NCBI RefSeq assembly: GCF_015840335.1 | Contig: NZ_CP060395.1 | Span: 2,517,277-2,581,276 of the forward strand | Reading direction: 5' to 3' | Source: Synechococcus sp. CBW1108 | GTDB taxonomy: Bacteria; Cyanobacteriota; Cyanobacteriia; PCC-6307; Cyanobiaceae | DNA length: 64,000 nt | Shown here: positions 7,713 through 16,966 of the stretch, piece by piece | Position numbering within the stretch: position 1 is the first letter of the stretch | Layout: each line of letters opens with the position of its first letter | Translations under genes and position numbers: made by a program | The notes under the pieces: generated by a model | The model's database searches: none | What the model was told of the DNA's origin: nothing | What the model saw: the letters and a program-made list of their open reading frames with translations, nothing else

Positions 7713-9158
7713 GTGAGAATGGGGAGATCTGTTGCTGACCCGTTGGCAAGCTCGCCACCTGCCCCGCAGGCGATCCAGCCCCTGCCCTTTGCCAGCCCAG
7801 AGCATCTGGATCCCCAGCTTCAGGATTTCCTGGAGCTGGCCTCGCGCCAGCTGTGCGCCTGGCTGGGCAGTGCCAGCCAGCGTTCCCCCCTGCCGGGTCT
7901 GGGCGTGCTGCCTGCGGTGGAGCCCGAGGCCCAGGGCCTGGCCCCCGAGCTGCTCCTGTCCGATCTGCAGCTGGTGATGGATGGGGCCTACAACCCCAAC
8001 CATCCCGGCGCCCTGGCCCACCTGGATCCCCCGCCCCTGGCGGCCTCCATTGCAGCCGATCTGATCTGCGCCGGCCTCAACAACAACCTGCTCGCCGAGG
8101 AGCTCTCGCCGAGCCTTACCCGGCTGGAGCGCAGCCTCACCGCCTGGTTGGCCGGCCAGCTGGGCATGCCCCCGGGCAGTGGCGGCGTGGGGGCCAGTGG
8201 CGGCACCCTCTCCAACTTGATGGCCCTGGTTGCCGCCCGGCGCAGTCGGGGTCTGGCCACCGATAGTCGGGCGGTGGTGGTCGCCAGTGCGGATGCCCAT
8301 GTCTCGATGGCCAAGGCGCTGGCGGTGATGGGCCTGCCGCCCGAGGCCCTCTGCCCGATTGCGGTGGATGGCGCCGGCCGCCTGCTTCCCCACGCCCTCG
8401 AGCAGGAAGTGGACCGGTTGGAGCGGGCCGGCCAGCCGGTAATTGCCGTGGTGGCCACGGCCGGCACCACCGTGCGCGGCGCCGTGGACCCCTTGGAGGC
8501 GATCGCCGATCTCTGCGTGAGGCGAGATTTGTGGCTGCATGTGGATGGGGCGATCGGTGCCGTTTTCGGCCTGGTGCCAGCGCACCGTTTCCGGGTGGCC
8601 GGGCTGGAGCGCGCTGATTCGATCACGATCAATCCCCAGAAGGTGCTGGGCATCACCAAGACCTCCTCCCTGCTGTTGCTGGCCCAACCCCAGGCCCTGG
8701 CCCAGGCCTTTCAAACCGGCCTGCCCTACATGGAGCCCAGCTGGGGCGGGGGCCATGGCGGTGAAACGGGCCTGCAGGGCACCCGCCCGGCGGAGGTGCT
8801 CAAGCTCTGGTTGGGCTTGCGTCAGCTAGGTCTCAGTGGCATCGGCGCGGTGCTGGATGGGGCCATAGCTCGGCGCCGCCAGCTCCAGGCCCTGCTGGGT
8901 GCCAGCGAGCGTCTGCAGTTGCGCTGCGGCTCCTTCCACCTGCTGGCCTTTACCCCCCGGCAGCTGGATGTCGAGGCGGCGGCGCACTGGAGCCAGCAGA
9001 CACGCCAACTCCTGCTCCAGCATCAATTGATGCTCTCGCGGCCCCAGTACGTCGGCCGCCACCATCTCAAGGCCGTGCTGGGCAATCCCCACACCCGCAG
9101 CGAGCACCTCGAAACTCTCGCCAGCCTCGTGCAAGCCAGCCTGGATGGCCTGCCATGA
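7713..9158 (+). CDS. Group II PLP-dependent decarboxylase family protein
   Basis: The protein resembles the aromatic-amino-acid/glutamate/diaminobutyrate decarboxylase family, which removes CO2 from amino acids. Its substrate is not clear. Of the 481 residues, GASGGTLSNLMAL is the phosphate-binding part and LHVDGAIGA carries Asp278. Lys310 in ITINPQKVLGITKTSSLLLL is the probable Schiff-base lysine. The usual His before this Lys (PHK) is Gln here. GTG at 7713 and ATG at 7719 are both possible starts. It is divergent from tadA, and its stop overlaps the ATG of the next small membrane-protein gene. Confidence 0.8.
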   Translation: MRMGRSVADPLASSPPAPQAIQPLPFASPEHLDPQLQDFLELASRQLCAWLGSASQRSPLPGLGVLPAVEPEAQGLAPELLLSDLQLVMDGAYNPNHPGALAHLDPPPLAASIAADLICAGLNNNLLAEELSPSLTRLERSLTAWLAGQLGMPPGSGGVGASGGTLSNLMALVAARRSRGLATDSRAVVVASADAHVSMAKALAVMGLPPEALCPIAVDGAGRLLPHALEQEVDRLERAGQPVIAVVATAGTTVRGAVDPLEAIADLCVRRDLWLHVDGAIGAVFGLVPAHRFRVAGLERADSITINPQKVLGITKTSSLLLLAQPQALAQAFQTGLPYMEPSWGGGHGGETGLQGTRPAEVLKLWLGLRQLGLSGIGAVLDGAIARRRQLQALLGASERLQLRCGSFHLLAFTPRQLDVEAAAHWSQQTRQLLLQHQLMLSRPQYVGRHHLKAVLGNPHTRSEHLETLASLVQASLDGLP

Positions 9159-9391
9159 GCGGGCCCGAACCCCAGCCGGGCCGCTGGGTTGCGATCGTGA
9201 CCGGTGCGATTTCGATCCTGATCGGCGTCCTCTATCTGGCCTTGATCGCAGTGCTGGATAGCCGCGGTCCACTCCAACCCCCGCCACCGGAGGCGATGGG
9301 CGGGGGGGCGGCAGAGGTGCAGTTCACTCGCTCGGAGGCCGGGGCGCCAAGCTCGGCTGCCTCGCCTGCAGGGGCTGCACCACCCGGTTGA
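9155..9391 (+). CDS. Small single-span membrane protein, unknown function
   Basis: The 78-residue protein has one clear hydrophobic segment (about residues 11-35, VAIVTGAISILIGVLYLALI) followed by a proline-rich, polar tail. The ATG overlaps the stop of the decarboxylase gene (ATGA), so the two are probably translated together. The last 68 bp overlap the 3' end of the convergent GTPase gene, and codon choice in the tail may be set by that overlap. I do not recognise a named family. Confidence 0.65.
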   Translation: MSGPEPQPGRWVAIVTGAISILIGVLYLALIAVLDSRGPLQPPPPEAMGGGAAEVQFTRSEAGAPSSAASPAGAAPPG

Positions 9392-10874
9392 GGGCCGCCT
9401 CGAGGAAACGGCTTAGGGCCCCCTCGCGCCGGTTGAGGTCGTATTGCTGCTGCACCACTTCCTGCAGGCCGCCATCGCCCCAGTCTTGGTCTCGCTCGAA
9501 GTAGGTGATGAAACTCAGCCCGGCAATCCGGGTCAGCCAGGCGGCACTGACGGCCTGCAGGGCCCGACTCACCACCAGGGCGGGCACATTGAGGCTGAGG
9601 GCCGTGGCGAGCAGCCCCACTCCCCCCTTGACCAGCCCTAGGCCGGCCATGGTCCGCCCCACCGACAGGGCCAGGTCTTGAGCGCTCTTGCGGCTGAGGC
9701 TGATGCCATACACCCGGGCAATCTCCACCACCATCTGGGCATTTACCGCCGCCGCGCCGAGCAGATCCAGGCCCGGCAGGGGGGTGACTGCCAGCACCCC
9801 AGCTCCTATCCACATGTGGCGATCGACAATCGCCTCGCTGTCGCTGCGGCGTTGACGCGCCAGCAGGGAGCGGCTCGCTTGGCTGAGGCGCCGGCACTGG
9901 AGCAGCAGGTTGTCGGCGATCAACTCCTCCCCATCGGCATGCAGCACCACGGCGATGCGGCGCAGCAGGGGCTCCACCTCAGGGGCGGGCTGCAGGGGCC
10001 TGCCCCCCGGCATCGGCACGCTCTGGGGGGCCGCACTGGCTGCAACCACATCCTCGGCGGCCACCCTGCCGCGGCTGCGCTGGCGCAGCAGCTGCAGCAG
10101 GCGGGCCTCTTCCTGCTCACCGCGCAGGTCGCATTTATTGAGAACGAGCATCAGGCGCTTGCCCAGGCTGGCCAGGGCATCGAACACCTCCAGTTCGGCG
10201 GCGCGCAGGTCCCCATCCACCACCAGCAGCAGCAGGTCGGCCTTGCTGGCCTGCTCCCGGGCCAGGAGTTCGCGCTCCAACCCCGCCGCCCCGGCCTCCA
10301 GGATGCCAGGGGTATCCACCAGCCACACCCCCCGCTGCAGGCCCTTGAGTCGCAGGCGGTAGCGCTGGCTCTGAACGGTGGAGCCCATGGCGGCGCCAAC
10401 CTGACCCACCAGCTCCTGCAGCAGGGCCCGGATCAGGGAGGTCTTGCCGGCCGAACCGACCCCAAACAGCACGATCACCAGGTCGCCCCGCTCCAGTTCG
10501 GCGGCCATCCGTTTGCGTTCCTGCTGCAGGGCTTCCCGCTCCACCGCATCCCTGACCCGCTCAAGGGTCTGGTCGATGCCCGCCAGGTTCTGGGCGGCTG
10601 CCTGGCGGCGGTTGGTCGGCGCTGGCCTCTCGGCCCCTCCTGCCGGCCGGCCCCTGGCCTCCCAGGCGCTCCGCAGCCAGGGCCAGGCCAGCTGCACCAG
10701 CAACAGGGCCCCAGCCGCAAAAATCAGCAGAAAAACCGGCTGGACTATCCAGTAGGGCAGATACCAGCTCAGCTGCAGGTAGAGGGTGTTGATGCCCTGC
10801 AGCACCAGCCCCACGGCGATCAGGGCCACCAGGGCCAGGCCGGCCAGGAGCCACAGGCGGATGCGGGTTTTCAC
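9324..10874 (-). CDS. Membrane-associated GTPase with DUF697 domain
   Basis: The 516-residue protein starts with two hydrophobic segments (about 8-28 and 42-66). A Ras-like GTPase domain follows: P-loop GVGSAGKTS (about 138-146), switch II DTPG, and base-recognition motif NKCD. The C-terminal third has the glycine- and hydrophobic-rich DUF697/YcjF-type region (LAVTPLPGLDLLGAAAVNAQ). Proteins of this kind occur widely in cyanobacteria, but no reaction or partner is established. It is 18 bp downstream of the PBP gene on the same strand and could share its transcript. Confidence 0.85.
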   Translation of the reverse strand: MKTRIRLWLLAGLALVALIAVGLVLQGINTLYLQLSWYLPYWIVQPVFLLIFAAGALLLVQLAWPWLRSAWEARGRPAGGAERPAPTNRRQAAAQNLAGIDQTLERVRDAVEREALQQERKRMAAELERGDLVIVLFGVGSAGKTSLIRALLQELVGQVGAAMGSTVQSQRYRLRLKGLQRGVWLVDTPGILEAGAAGLERELLAREQASKADLLLLVVDGDLRAAELEVFDALASLGKRLMLVLNKCDLRGEQEEARLLQLLRQRSRGRVAAEDVVAASAAPQSVPMPGGRPLQPAPEVEPLLRRIAVVLHADGEELIADNLLLQCRRLSQASRSLLARQRRSDSEAIVDRHMWIGAGVLAVTPLPGLDLLGAAAVNAQMVVEIARVYGISLSRKSAQDLALSVGRTMAGLGLVKGGVGLLATALSLNVPALVVSRALQAVSAAWLTRIAGLSFITYFERDQDWGDGGLQEVVQQQYDLNRREGALSRFLEAALNRVVQPLQARQPSLAPRPPSE

Positions 10875-10892
10875 GCGAGGGGTTGCATCAAT

Positions 10893-13049
10893 TCAGGGCC
10901 GCGTTGAGCGGATGATCTCGCCCCAGAGACCTGCAGCAAGGGCGCTGCTGGCCCGGCTGGGACTGTTGTCATCGTTGCCCAGCCAGATCCCCACCACCCA
11001 GTGGCGCCTGGGTTCGTAGCCGACGAAGAGCAAGTCGCGGCTGGAGTTGGTGGTGCCCGTCTTGCCCCCCTCCGCTCCCCCCAGGCTGGCCATCTGGCCC
11101 GTGCCCCGCTGCACCACGGCACGCAGCAGCTGCTGCATTGTCTGGGCGGTTTGGCTACTGGTCACTCGCCGGCCCGCCGCCAGGGTGGCCGTTTGACGGC
11201 ACTGGGCCGAAGCCTGGCCGGCGCAGGCCTCGGCGTCGGTGAGGCGGCGGATCGTGGTGGGCATATGCCAGGTGCCACCGTTGGCGATGGCGGCGTAGGC
11301 AGCGGTGAGCTCCAGCAGGGTCACCTCGCTCTGGCCGAGGGCGAGTCCCGGAACCGGCGCCAGCGGGCTGGTGATGCCGAGATCCTGGGCCTTCTGCACC
11401 AGGGCCTCCAGGCCTACCCTTTGGGCCAGGCGCAGGGCGGCCGTATTGCTGCTGAGTGCAAAGGCTGAGATCAGGCTCTGGCTGCCCTGGCAGCTGCTGG
11501 CAAAGGTCTGACCCCGCCAGTTCAGGGGAGCGCAGCTGATCCGGTCTGTGGGTTTGCTGCCCCGTTCCAGGGCCACCAAGTAAGGAATCAGTTTGAAGGT
11601 GCTGCCGGGTTGCCTCAGGGCCATGGAGGCCCGGTTGAACTGGCTCTGGCGGTAGTCCCGCCCGCCGGCAATGGCCAGGATGCCGCCTGAGCGGTAGTCG
11701 ATCACCACCACGGCCCCTTCCCCCACCCCCAGCCCCTTGCTGATGTTGAGCCGCTGGCGCAGGAGCCGTTCCACCTGTTCCTGCAGGCCCCGGTCGAGGT
11801 GGGTGTCGATCAAAAAGTTCCCCTCCACCGCCACCTCCTCACCCACCAGGGCGATCAGATCGCGGCGCGCCTGGTCTGAATAGAAGGGAGCCCCCCGCAG
11901 GGATGCCCTGGCGGCGCAGGCTTTGGGGGAAAGGCGTAAGGGGCTGCGTCTGGCGCGGCGGGCCCGATCCGCCGAGATGCGGCCGGTTTCGGCCATTTTG
12001 GCCAACACCCCATTGCGGGCCTCCAGGGCCGCCTGGGGATCGAAACAGGGGTCGTAGCCATTGGGCGAGGGCAGCAGACCCACCAGCAGGGCGGCCTCCT
12101 CAAGCTCGAGCCCGCTGGCGGCTTTGGCGAAGTAGTGGCGGGAGGCGTCTTCAAATCCCCAGCCCACCCCCAGATACACCCGGTTGAGATAGTTCAGCAG
12201 CAGGTCGCGCTTGCTGAAACGGGCTTCGAGCTGCAGGGCCACCAGCAATTCGCGCCACTTGCGCCCCAGGGTTTCCCCCTGGCCCACCTGGTCGGGGTAG
12301 AGGCTGCGGGCCAGCTGCTGGGTGAGGGTGCTGCCCCCTTCGAGCACCCGCCCACCCAGCACGTTGGTCACCAGGGCCCGCGCCGTGCCCACCGGATCAA
12401 CGCCGGGATGCCACCAGAAGCGGCTGTCCTCACTGGCCAACAGTGCATCGATGAGTACCGCGGGGTAGTCGCGTAGGCCCTGGCGCTCCCGGTGCTCCAG
12501 GGTATCTGCTGTCGTCAGGGGTTTGCCCTTGCTGTCGTAGAGCACCAGCGGGCCGCGCACGGTGGCGAGACTGCCCCGGATCGGCACCTGGAGCAGCGAC
12601 AGGCCCAGCAGGCTGAGCCCCCCAAATGCCACGGCCGCCAGGGCCAGGCTGCCCCCCCGCAGCAGCCGCTGCAGGCGGGGCAGGGGCCGGATCTGGAAAT
12701 CCAGTTCGGGCAGGCCCGCCTCCTGGCTGGGTCCAAACCGCAGACAGTCGCCATCGCGCAGCAGCAGTTGTGCCACCCGCCGACCCTGCCACCAGAGCCC
12801 ATTGGTTGAGTTCTCGTCGCTCAGCAGCCAGTGGGGCCCGCGCCTCTCCAGCAGGGCGTGGTGGCGGCTAACTGCCTGGTGATCAACGCAGATCTGACAG
12901 TCGCTGTCCCGACCGATGCGATAGGCGCCAGGGTGCAGGGCGAGCAGGCGGGTGGGCTGGCCGGGCAGGTGGATGCGCAGCTGGGCCGTCGCCGGCTGGC
13001 TAAACCGCTGCCAGCGACGGCGCAGGCCTTCAAGGCTGGCGTTGGCCAT
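10893..13049 (-). CDS. Class A penicillin-binding protein with N-terminal FHA domain
   Basis: This bifunctional peptidoglycan polymerase and cross-linking enzyme is anchored in the plasma membrane. In order, it has an FHA phosphothreonine-binding domain (about 41-105; GRDSD, SRHHALLE, ENSTNGL), one membrane span (about 134-156), a GT51 glycosyltransferase with Glu207 (SEDSRFWWHPGVD), and a transpeptidase with S483-TFK, SSN (533-535) and KTGT (663-666). The ATG at 13049 (MANASLEGL) was chosen because the upstream codons lie inside lspA and look non-native. It overlaps lspA by 20 bp. FHA plus PBP suggests control by Ser/Thr kinases, which is an inference. Confidence 0.9.
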   Translation of the reverse strand: MANASLEGLRRRWQRFSQPATAQLRIHLPGQPTRLLALHPGAYRIGRDSDCQICVDHQAVSRHHALLERRGPHWLLSDENSTNGLWWQGRRVAQLLLRDGDCLRFGPSQEAGLPELDFQIRPLPRLQRLLRGGSLALAAVAFGGLSLLGLSLLQVPIRGSLATVRGPLVLYDSKGKPLTTADTLEHRERQGLRDYPAVLIDALLASEDSRFWWHPGVDPVGTARALVTNVLGGRVLEGGSTLTQQLARSLYPDQVGQGETLGRKWRELLVALQLEARFSKRDLLLNYLNRVYLGVGWGFEDASRHYFAKAASGLELEEAALLVGLLPSPNGYDPCFDPQAALEARNGVLAKMAETGRISADRARRARRSPLRLSPKACAARASLRGAPFYSDQARRDLIALVGEEVAVEGNFLIDTHLDRGLQEQVERLLRQRLNISKGLGVGEGAVVVIDYRSGGILAIAGGRDYRQSQFNRASMALRQPGSTFKLIPYLVALERGSKPTDRISCAPLNWRGQTFASSCQGSQSLISAFALSSNTAALRLAQRVGLEALVQKAQDLGITSPLAPVPGLALGQSEVTLLELTAAYAAIANGGTWHMPTTIRRLTDAEACAGQASAQCRQTATLAAGRRVTSSQTAQTMQQLLRAVVQRGTGQMASLGGAEGGKTGTTNSSRDLLFVGYEPRRHWVVGIWLGNDDNSPSRASSALAAGLWGEIIRSTRP

Positions 13050-13497
13050 GGCTCCCCAGCAGTTCGATGGCGAAACACAGCACCGCCAGGTTGATTGACA
13101 CATCGGCCAGGTTGAACACCGGAAAGGACACCGGCACCAGGGCCAGGAAATCCACCACCGCCCCCAGCCGCCAGCGATCGAGCCCATTGCCGAGCGCCCC
13201 GCCCAGCAGCAGCCCTACCCCGAGGCAGCGGGCCAGGGGCATCGCCGCCTGGCGCCGGATCCAGAGGGTCGCCCCGATGGCCACCAGCAAACTCACCAGG
13301 CCGAGGAGCTGGGGGTTGCCGCTGAACAGGCTGAAGGCCGCTCCCGTGTTGTGGGTCAACTGCAGGGCCAGCAGGCCCGGCAGCAGGGTTGTGGTGCCGG
13401 TGGCCGGCAGCTGGGCCAGCGCCCAGGCCTTGCTGAGCTGGTCGAGCAGCACCACCAATGCAGCTATGGCGAAGGCCAGGGCTCGGGGCCTTCTCAT
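13030..13497 (-). CDS. lspA: Lipoprotein signal peptidase II
   Basis: LspA cleaves the signal peptide of prolipoproteins after lipid attachment to the +1 Cys, within the plasma membrane. The 155-residue protein has four hydrophobic spans and conserved blocks LLDQLSKAW, NTGAAFSLF, LGNGLDRWRLGAVVDF and FNLADVSI. The catalytic aspartates should be Asp116 and Asp132. The ATG at 13497 overlaps the bioY stop (ATGA), and the 3' end overlaps the PBP start. The order bioY-lspA-PBP therefore looks like one tightly coupled operon. Confidence 0.93.
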   Translation of the reverse strand: MRRPRALAFAIAALVVLLDQLSKAWALAQLPATGTTTLLPGLLALQLTHNTGAAFSLFSGNPQLLGLVSLLVAIGATLWIRRQAAMPLARCLGVGLLLGGALGNGLDRWRLGAVVDFLALVPVSFPVFNLADVSINLAVLCFAIELLGSHGQRQP

Positions 13498-14069
13498 GAT
13501 TCCACCAGCAGCAGCCGGCGCAGCAGCAGGGCCACCACGGCCACGGCACAGCAGAGCAGCAGCTGGGGCAGCAAGGGGGCGAGGCTGTAACTGATCAGTA
13601 GGTGGCCCAGGTTTGCCCCCCAGCGGCCGGCCAGGGCCCCCAGTAGGAGGTTGGCGAGGCCGCAGAGCTGCACCGTCGCCAGCCCCACCACCGCTGCCCC
13701 AAAGAGGTTGACCAGGTCGTTCATGCCCGCCTGGCGGGCCAGCTTGCCGCTCAGCCAGGCGGCCGGGATGAAGCCAGCCAGGTAGCCGAAGCCTGGGTCG
13801 AGCAGGTAGGCGGTGCCCCCTCCGCCCTGGAACACCGGCAACTGGAACAGGCCCAGGCTCAGGTAGGCGACCGCCGCCAGCATGCCGCTGCGGGGGCCAC
13901 ACACCAGGGCCGCAACCAGCAGGGCGGGCACCTGCAGGGTGATCGGCAGGTTTGCCAGCATCCAGCTGCCGTTGCCGGCGGGCAGGGGGGCGGCGGCCTG
14001 AATCAGCCCACCGACCAGGATCAGCAGCACACCGGCGATTGAGCCGCTCCAGGTGGCTAGGGCCCGCAA
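13494..14069 (-). CDS. bioY: Biotin transporter substrate-binding component
   Basis: BioY is the membrane S-component that binds biotin. It works either alone or with an ECF energizing module. The 191-residue protein has about six hydrophobic spans and BioY-type segments ITLQVPALLVAALVCGPRSG and LLDPGFGYLAGFIPAAWLSG. No ecfA/ecfT genes are nearby, so it may work alone or use a shared module. The start is probably TTG at 14069, because the nearby ATG at 14074 is in another frame. It leads an overlapping unit with lspA and the PBP gene. Confidence 0.9.
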   Translation of the reverse strand: MRALATWSGSIAGVLLILVGGLIQAAAPLPAGNGSWMLANLPITLQVPALLVAALVCGPRSGMLAAVAYLSLGLFQLPVFQGGGGTAYLLDPGFGYLAGFIPAAWLSGKLARQAGMNDLVNLFGAAVVGLATVQLCGLANLLLGALAGRWGANLGHLLISYSLAPLLPQLLLCCAVAVVALLLRRLLLVES

Positions 14070-14140
14070 GTCATACCCCGTGGTTGCAATCCATTTTGGG
14101 GGGTCGCGCCATCGGCCTCGCTACCCTTAAACCAGCTTTT

Positions 14141-14362
14141 ATGCCCATGGACCAGTTCGACTTGGGAGCAGGCGTGCAGCTCAGGGTCCAGCCCCGATAC
14201 CTCAAAACCGCTGACGCGATGCCGATGCTGCGTCCGCCCGACCTGGTTGATCCGGCCGAGGTGGGTGAGGTGATGGCGATCAAGGCCGGCAACCAGCTGG
14301 CCGTTCGCTTTCGCCGCGGCATTTTTTTGTTTGAGAGGAGTCAGTTGAGATTGGTCAGCTAA
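14141..14362 (+). CDS. sipA: SipA-like (DUF3148) regulatory protein
   Basis: The 73-residue protein has the compact SH3-like DUF3148 pattern LGAGVQLRVQPRYLKTADAM, then PMLRPPDLVDPAEVGEV and VRFRRGIFLFE. In other cyanobacteria SipA binds the histidine kinase NblS (Hik33) and affects stress and high-light signalling. Neither that kinase nor a target is in this window. The ATG at 14141 (MPMDQFDLG) was chosen; ATG at 14147 is an alternative. It is divergent from bioY, and its 3' end overlaps the convergent M16-like gene by 8 bp. Confidence 0.82.
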   Translation: MPMDQFDLGAGVQLRVQPRYLKTADAMPMLRPPDLVDPAEVGEVMAIKAGNQLAVRFRRGIFLFERSQLRLVS

Positions 14363-15653
14363 AGACCCGGCTGAGCGGATGGTTTTGCCAGGCCTGCTGG
14401 GCCGCAGCCAGGGCCTGGGCCGGACCACAGAGGCTGAGGGCCGGGGACCCCAGGTGCCGCTGGGCCACGGCCATCAGGGTTTCGGCGTCGAGCCGCTCGG
14501 CCCGATCCAGGCACTCGGATACAAAGTGCTCGCCCAGGCCATGGCCGAGCACCAGGGCCTGGCGATCGGCGATCTGGCTGCAGGTCTGGCGCCCCATGGC
14601 GTCCTGGCCGCGGTATTTGGCTTTGGCCAGGGCCAGTTCGCCTTGGCTGAGTGGCGTTTCAAGCAGCCTTTGCCACTCCTCGAGCACTGCGGTGGTGGCT
14701 TCCCCCGCCCGCTCAGCAGAGGTGGAGAGGTGCCAGATGAAAGGTGTGGCGCCGCGCCGGGCCGGCAGGTGAACGCCCACGTCGTAGGCCAGGCCACGCT
14801 CTTCGCGTAGGGCCATAAACAGCCGGCTGGACATCCCCAGGCCGAGGTGGGCATGGAGCACCCTCAGGGCCAGGGCATCGGGATCGCCCAGGGGCACGGT
14901 GGCAACTCCGAGCAACAGCACCAGCTGTTCGGTGTCCTGTTCAAGCAGGGCGATGGGCTGGCCGCAGGCGGGGGCCAGCGGTCCCGGCTCGTAGCGCGGA
15001 GCTGCCGTGGTCCAGGGAAAGTGCCCCAGGGCCCCATCGAAGCTCTCGGCTAGCTGGGCGGGCAGATCCCCGCAGGCCACTAGCAGGGCGCCCCCAGCCC
15101 CCAGGGGCGCCACCAGCGCTGCAAGTTGGTCCCTCTGCAGTTCAGCCAACTCCTGCTCCACCCCCAGGGGGTCGTGGCCGTAGGGGCCGCCGCCGAACAG
15201 TTGCCCGCGCAGCTGGTCGTGGGCCAACTGGAAGGGATCCTCGCGCTGGCGCAGCAGGTTCTGCAGGTTGAGATCCCTCTCCAGCTCAAATTGGTCCTGG
15301 CTCAGCCAGGGATCCCGCGCCATCGCCACCAAAAGGGGCAACAATTGCTCTGCGTCACTGCTGGCACATTTGAGGCTCAGCACCAGGCTGTCTTCACTGG
15401 CTTCGCAGCGCAGGGCCGCGCCTCTGCCCTCCACCAGATCGGCCAGGGCTTCGGCGCCGTAGTCACCACAGCCCCTGGTCATCAACCCTGCCAGCAACTG
15501 GGCCGCTCCCCGCTGCCCCGGCTGATCGGCGCTGCTGCCGCCCCGAATCCAGAGCCGGCTGGCCACAATTTCCGGACCGGGCCGGCGTTGCCAGACCAGG
15601 GGCAGCCCCCCCGAGAGGTCCGTGCTCTGCCAGCTGGCAAGTTGACTGGTCAT
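14355..15653 (-). CDS. M16-family protein lacking the zinc motif
   Basis: The 432-residue protein has the two-domain architecture of processing-peptidase-like M16 proteins. The HxxEH zinc site found in its neighbour is replaced: the equivalent position reads AQLLAG (about 51-56). It is therefore probably the non-catalytic partner of a heterodimer, as in other bacterial M16 pairs. Its start overlaps the stop of the catalytic gene (ATGA), which fits equal expression of the two. Substrates are unknown. Confidence 0.85.
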   Translation of the reverse strand: MTSQLASWQSTDLSGGLPLVWQRRPGPEIVASRLWIRGGSSADQPGQRGAAQLLAGLMTRGCGDYGAEALADLVEGRGAALRCEASEDSLVLSLKCASSDAEQLLPLLVAMARDPWLSQDQFELERDLNLQNLLRQREDPFQLAHDQLRGQLFGGGPYGHDPLGVEQELAELQRDQLAALVAPLGAGGALLVACGDLPAQLAESFDGALGHFPWTTAAPRYEPGPLAPACGQPIALLEQDTEQLVLLLGVATVPLGDPDALALRVLHAHLGLGMSSRLFMALREERGLAYDVGVHLPARRGATPFIWHLSTSAERAGEATTAVLEEWQRLLETPLSQGELALAKAKYRGQDAMGRQTCSQIADRQALVLGHGLGEHFVSECLDRAERLDAETLMAVAQRHLGSPALSLCGPAQALAAAQQAWQNHPLSRVFS

Positions 15654-16918
15654 GCCGGCACCGCTTCAAGTACGCAGGCCCGGCTCGGATCCAGCAGGGG
15701 CACCACCTGGTCCAGCAGCTCCTGGCTGCTCCAGCTCTCGATCTCGGCCAAGGGCAGGGCCAGGGCCTGGTGCCGCCCCCAAAGCCTGTTGTTGCCGATC
15801 AGGCCGGCCAGTCCACCCGCGGCCTCCAGGCCAAAGCGATAGCCGTTGGCCACCAGGCGCTGGGCCCGCAGCCACTCCGGCTTGGTTAAGCCCTGCTCCT
15901 GGAGCTCTGCCCAAACCTGGGCGATCGCCCGGTGCACGGCGCCGAGTTCATCGGCTTCGCAGATCGCCTCCAGCAGGGCGAAGCTGCCGCTCTCCATCAC
16001 GTGCAGGTCCAGATCGATGCTCTCGACAATGCGCAGCTGCTCCCGCAGCCGCTCCACCAGCAGGCTGCGCCGCCCCTCGGCCAGCACGGTGGTGAGCAGG
16101 TCTGCTCCCATCACGCCGTGGAGATCGCTGGCGGGGGGCAGGCCCCAGAGCATCAGCAGCCGGGCCGATTCCAGCCTAGGCACCGTGATCCGGTGCAGCC
16201 CGGGCTGCACCGCCAGGGCTGGTGGCGGCGGCGGTTCGTCGATCGCGCCCAGTTGGGCCAGGGCGCTCGCACCGATCCCTTCTTTGAGCTGCAGGAAGTC
16301 GGCGCCCCCACAGAGGGCCAGTACGCAGCGATTGGCGCCGTAGAGACGCCGGTGGAAATCGGCCATGGCCTCGGGTGTCTGGGCGGCCAGCAGCTCGCGG
16401 CGCCCCAGGATCGGTTCGCCGTAGGCATGGCCCGGACAGCCCAGCCGCAGCAGCTGTTGCAGGGCGATTTCGTCGGGCTGGTCCTCGCTTTGGGCCAGCT
16501 CTTCGAGCACCACCTGGCGCTCCATTTCAAAGGCCCGGGGTTCGAGGCTGGGATGGAGCACCAGATCCAGCAGCAGCTCCAGGGCCTGGGCTGCCGACTC
16601 GGGGGGCACCAGCACGTGGTAGTGCACGTCATCGAAGCCCGTGGCGGCATTGCTGCTGCCGCCCATCGCTTCAATTTTGAGGTCAAATTCGCCCGGACCC
16701 AGCCGCTGGCTGCCCTTGAAAACCATGTGCTCGAGAAAGTGAGCCAGACCGCTTTCCGGGGCTTTCTCAAAGATGCTGCCGGCCCGGCACCAGAAGTCGA
16801 GACACACCAGGGGAGAATCGGCCAGCTGCAGCTGGACAAGCGTGGCGCCGTTGGCCAGCTGGAGCTCAGTGGGCTCGGCCAGGCCTGGCAACTGGGGTGC
16901 GGTCGGGGCCGATGTCAA
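15650..16918 (-). CDS. M16-family zinc metallopeptidase (catalytic subunit)
   Basis: The 422-residue protein carries the inverted zinc motif His60-Phe-Leu-Glu63-His64 ([14 protein letters not shown]). About 75 residues later it has the usual downstream acidic segment ([12 protein letters not shown]). [12 protein letters not shown] is also typical of the family. It is expected to form a heterodimer with the product of the next gene, which lacks the motif. It is divergent from pcyA across 48 bp, so the two promoters must be close together. Confidence 0.9.
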   Translation of the reverse strand: MTSAPTAPQLPGLAEPTELQLANGATLVQLQLADSPLVCLDFWCRAGSIFEKAPESGLAHFLEHMVFKGSQRLGPGEFDLKIEAMGGSSNAATGFDDVHYHVLVPPESAAQALELLLDLVLHPSLEPRAFEMERQVVLEELAQSEDQPDEIALQQLLRLGCPGHAYGEPILGRRELLAAQTPEAMADFHRRLYGANRCVLALCGGADFLQLKEGIGASALAQLGAIDEPPPPPALAVQPGLHRITVPRLESARLLMLWGLPPASDLHGVMGADLLTTVLAEGRRSLLVERLREQLRIVESIDLDLHVMESGSFALLEAICEADELGAVHRAIAQVWAELQEQGLTKPEWLRAQRLVANGYRFGLEAAGGLAGLIGNNRLWGRHQALALPLAEIESWSSQELLDQVVPLLDPSRACVLEAVPA

Positions 16919-16966
16919 GGCTCAGATGCGTGGCAGGATCTGCATTCTGCTGGCTGCCATCTCCCC

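Noticed and set aside
7656-8756. Long minus-strand open frame running upstream of tadA (about 360 codons)
   Set aside because: It is the antisense of the PLP decarboxylase and has the Gly/Gln/His-rich make-up of a shadow frame in GC-rich DNA; only the 3' part (7122-7655) is a real gene, tadA.
9678-10907. Plus-strand 409-codon frame
   Set aside because: It is antisense to the DUF697 GTPase gene, rich in Gln/His/Gly, and shows no domain.
15932-16966. Long plus-strand frame leading into pcyA
   Set aside because: It lies antisense to the M16 peptidase gene; the PcyA family starts near 16967.
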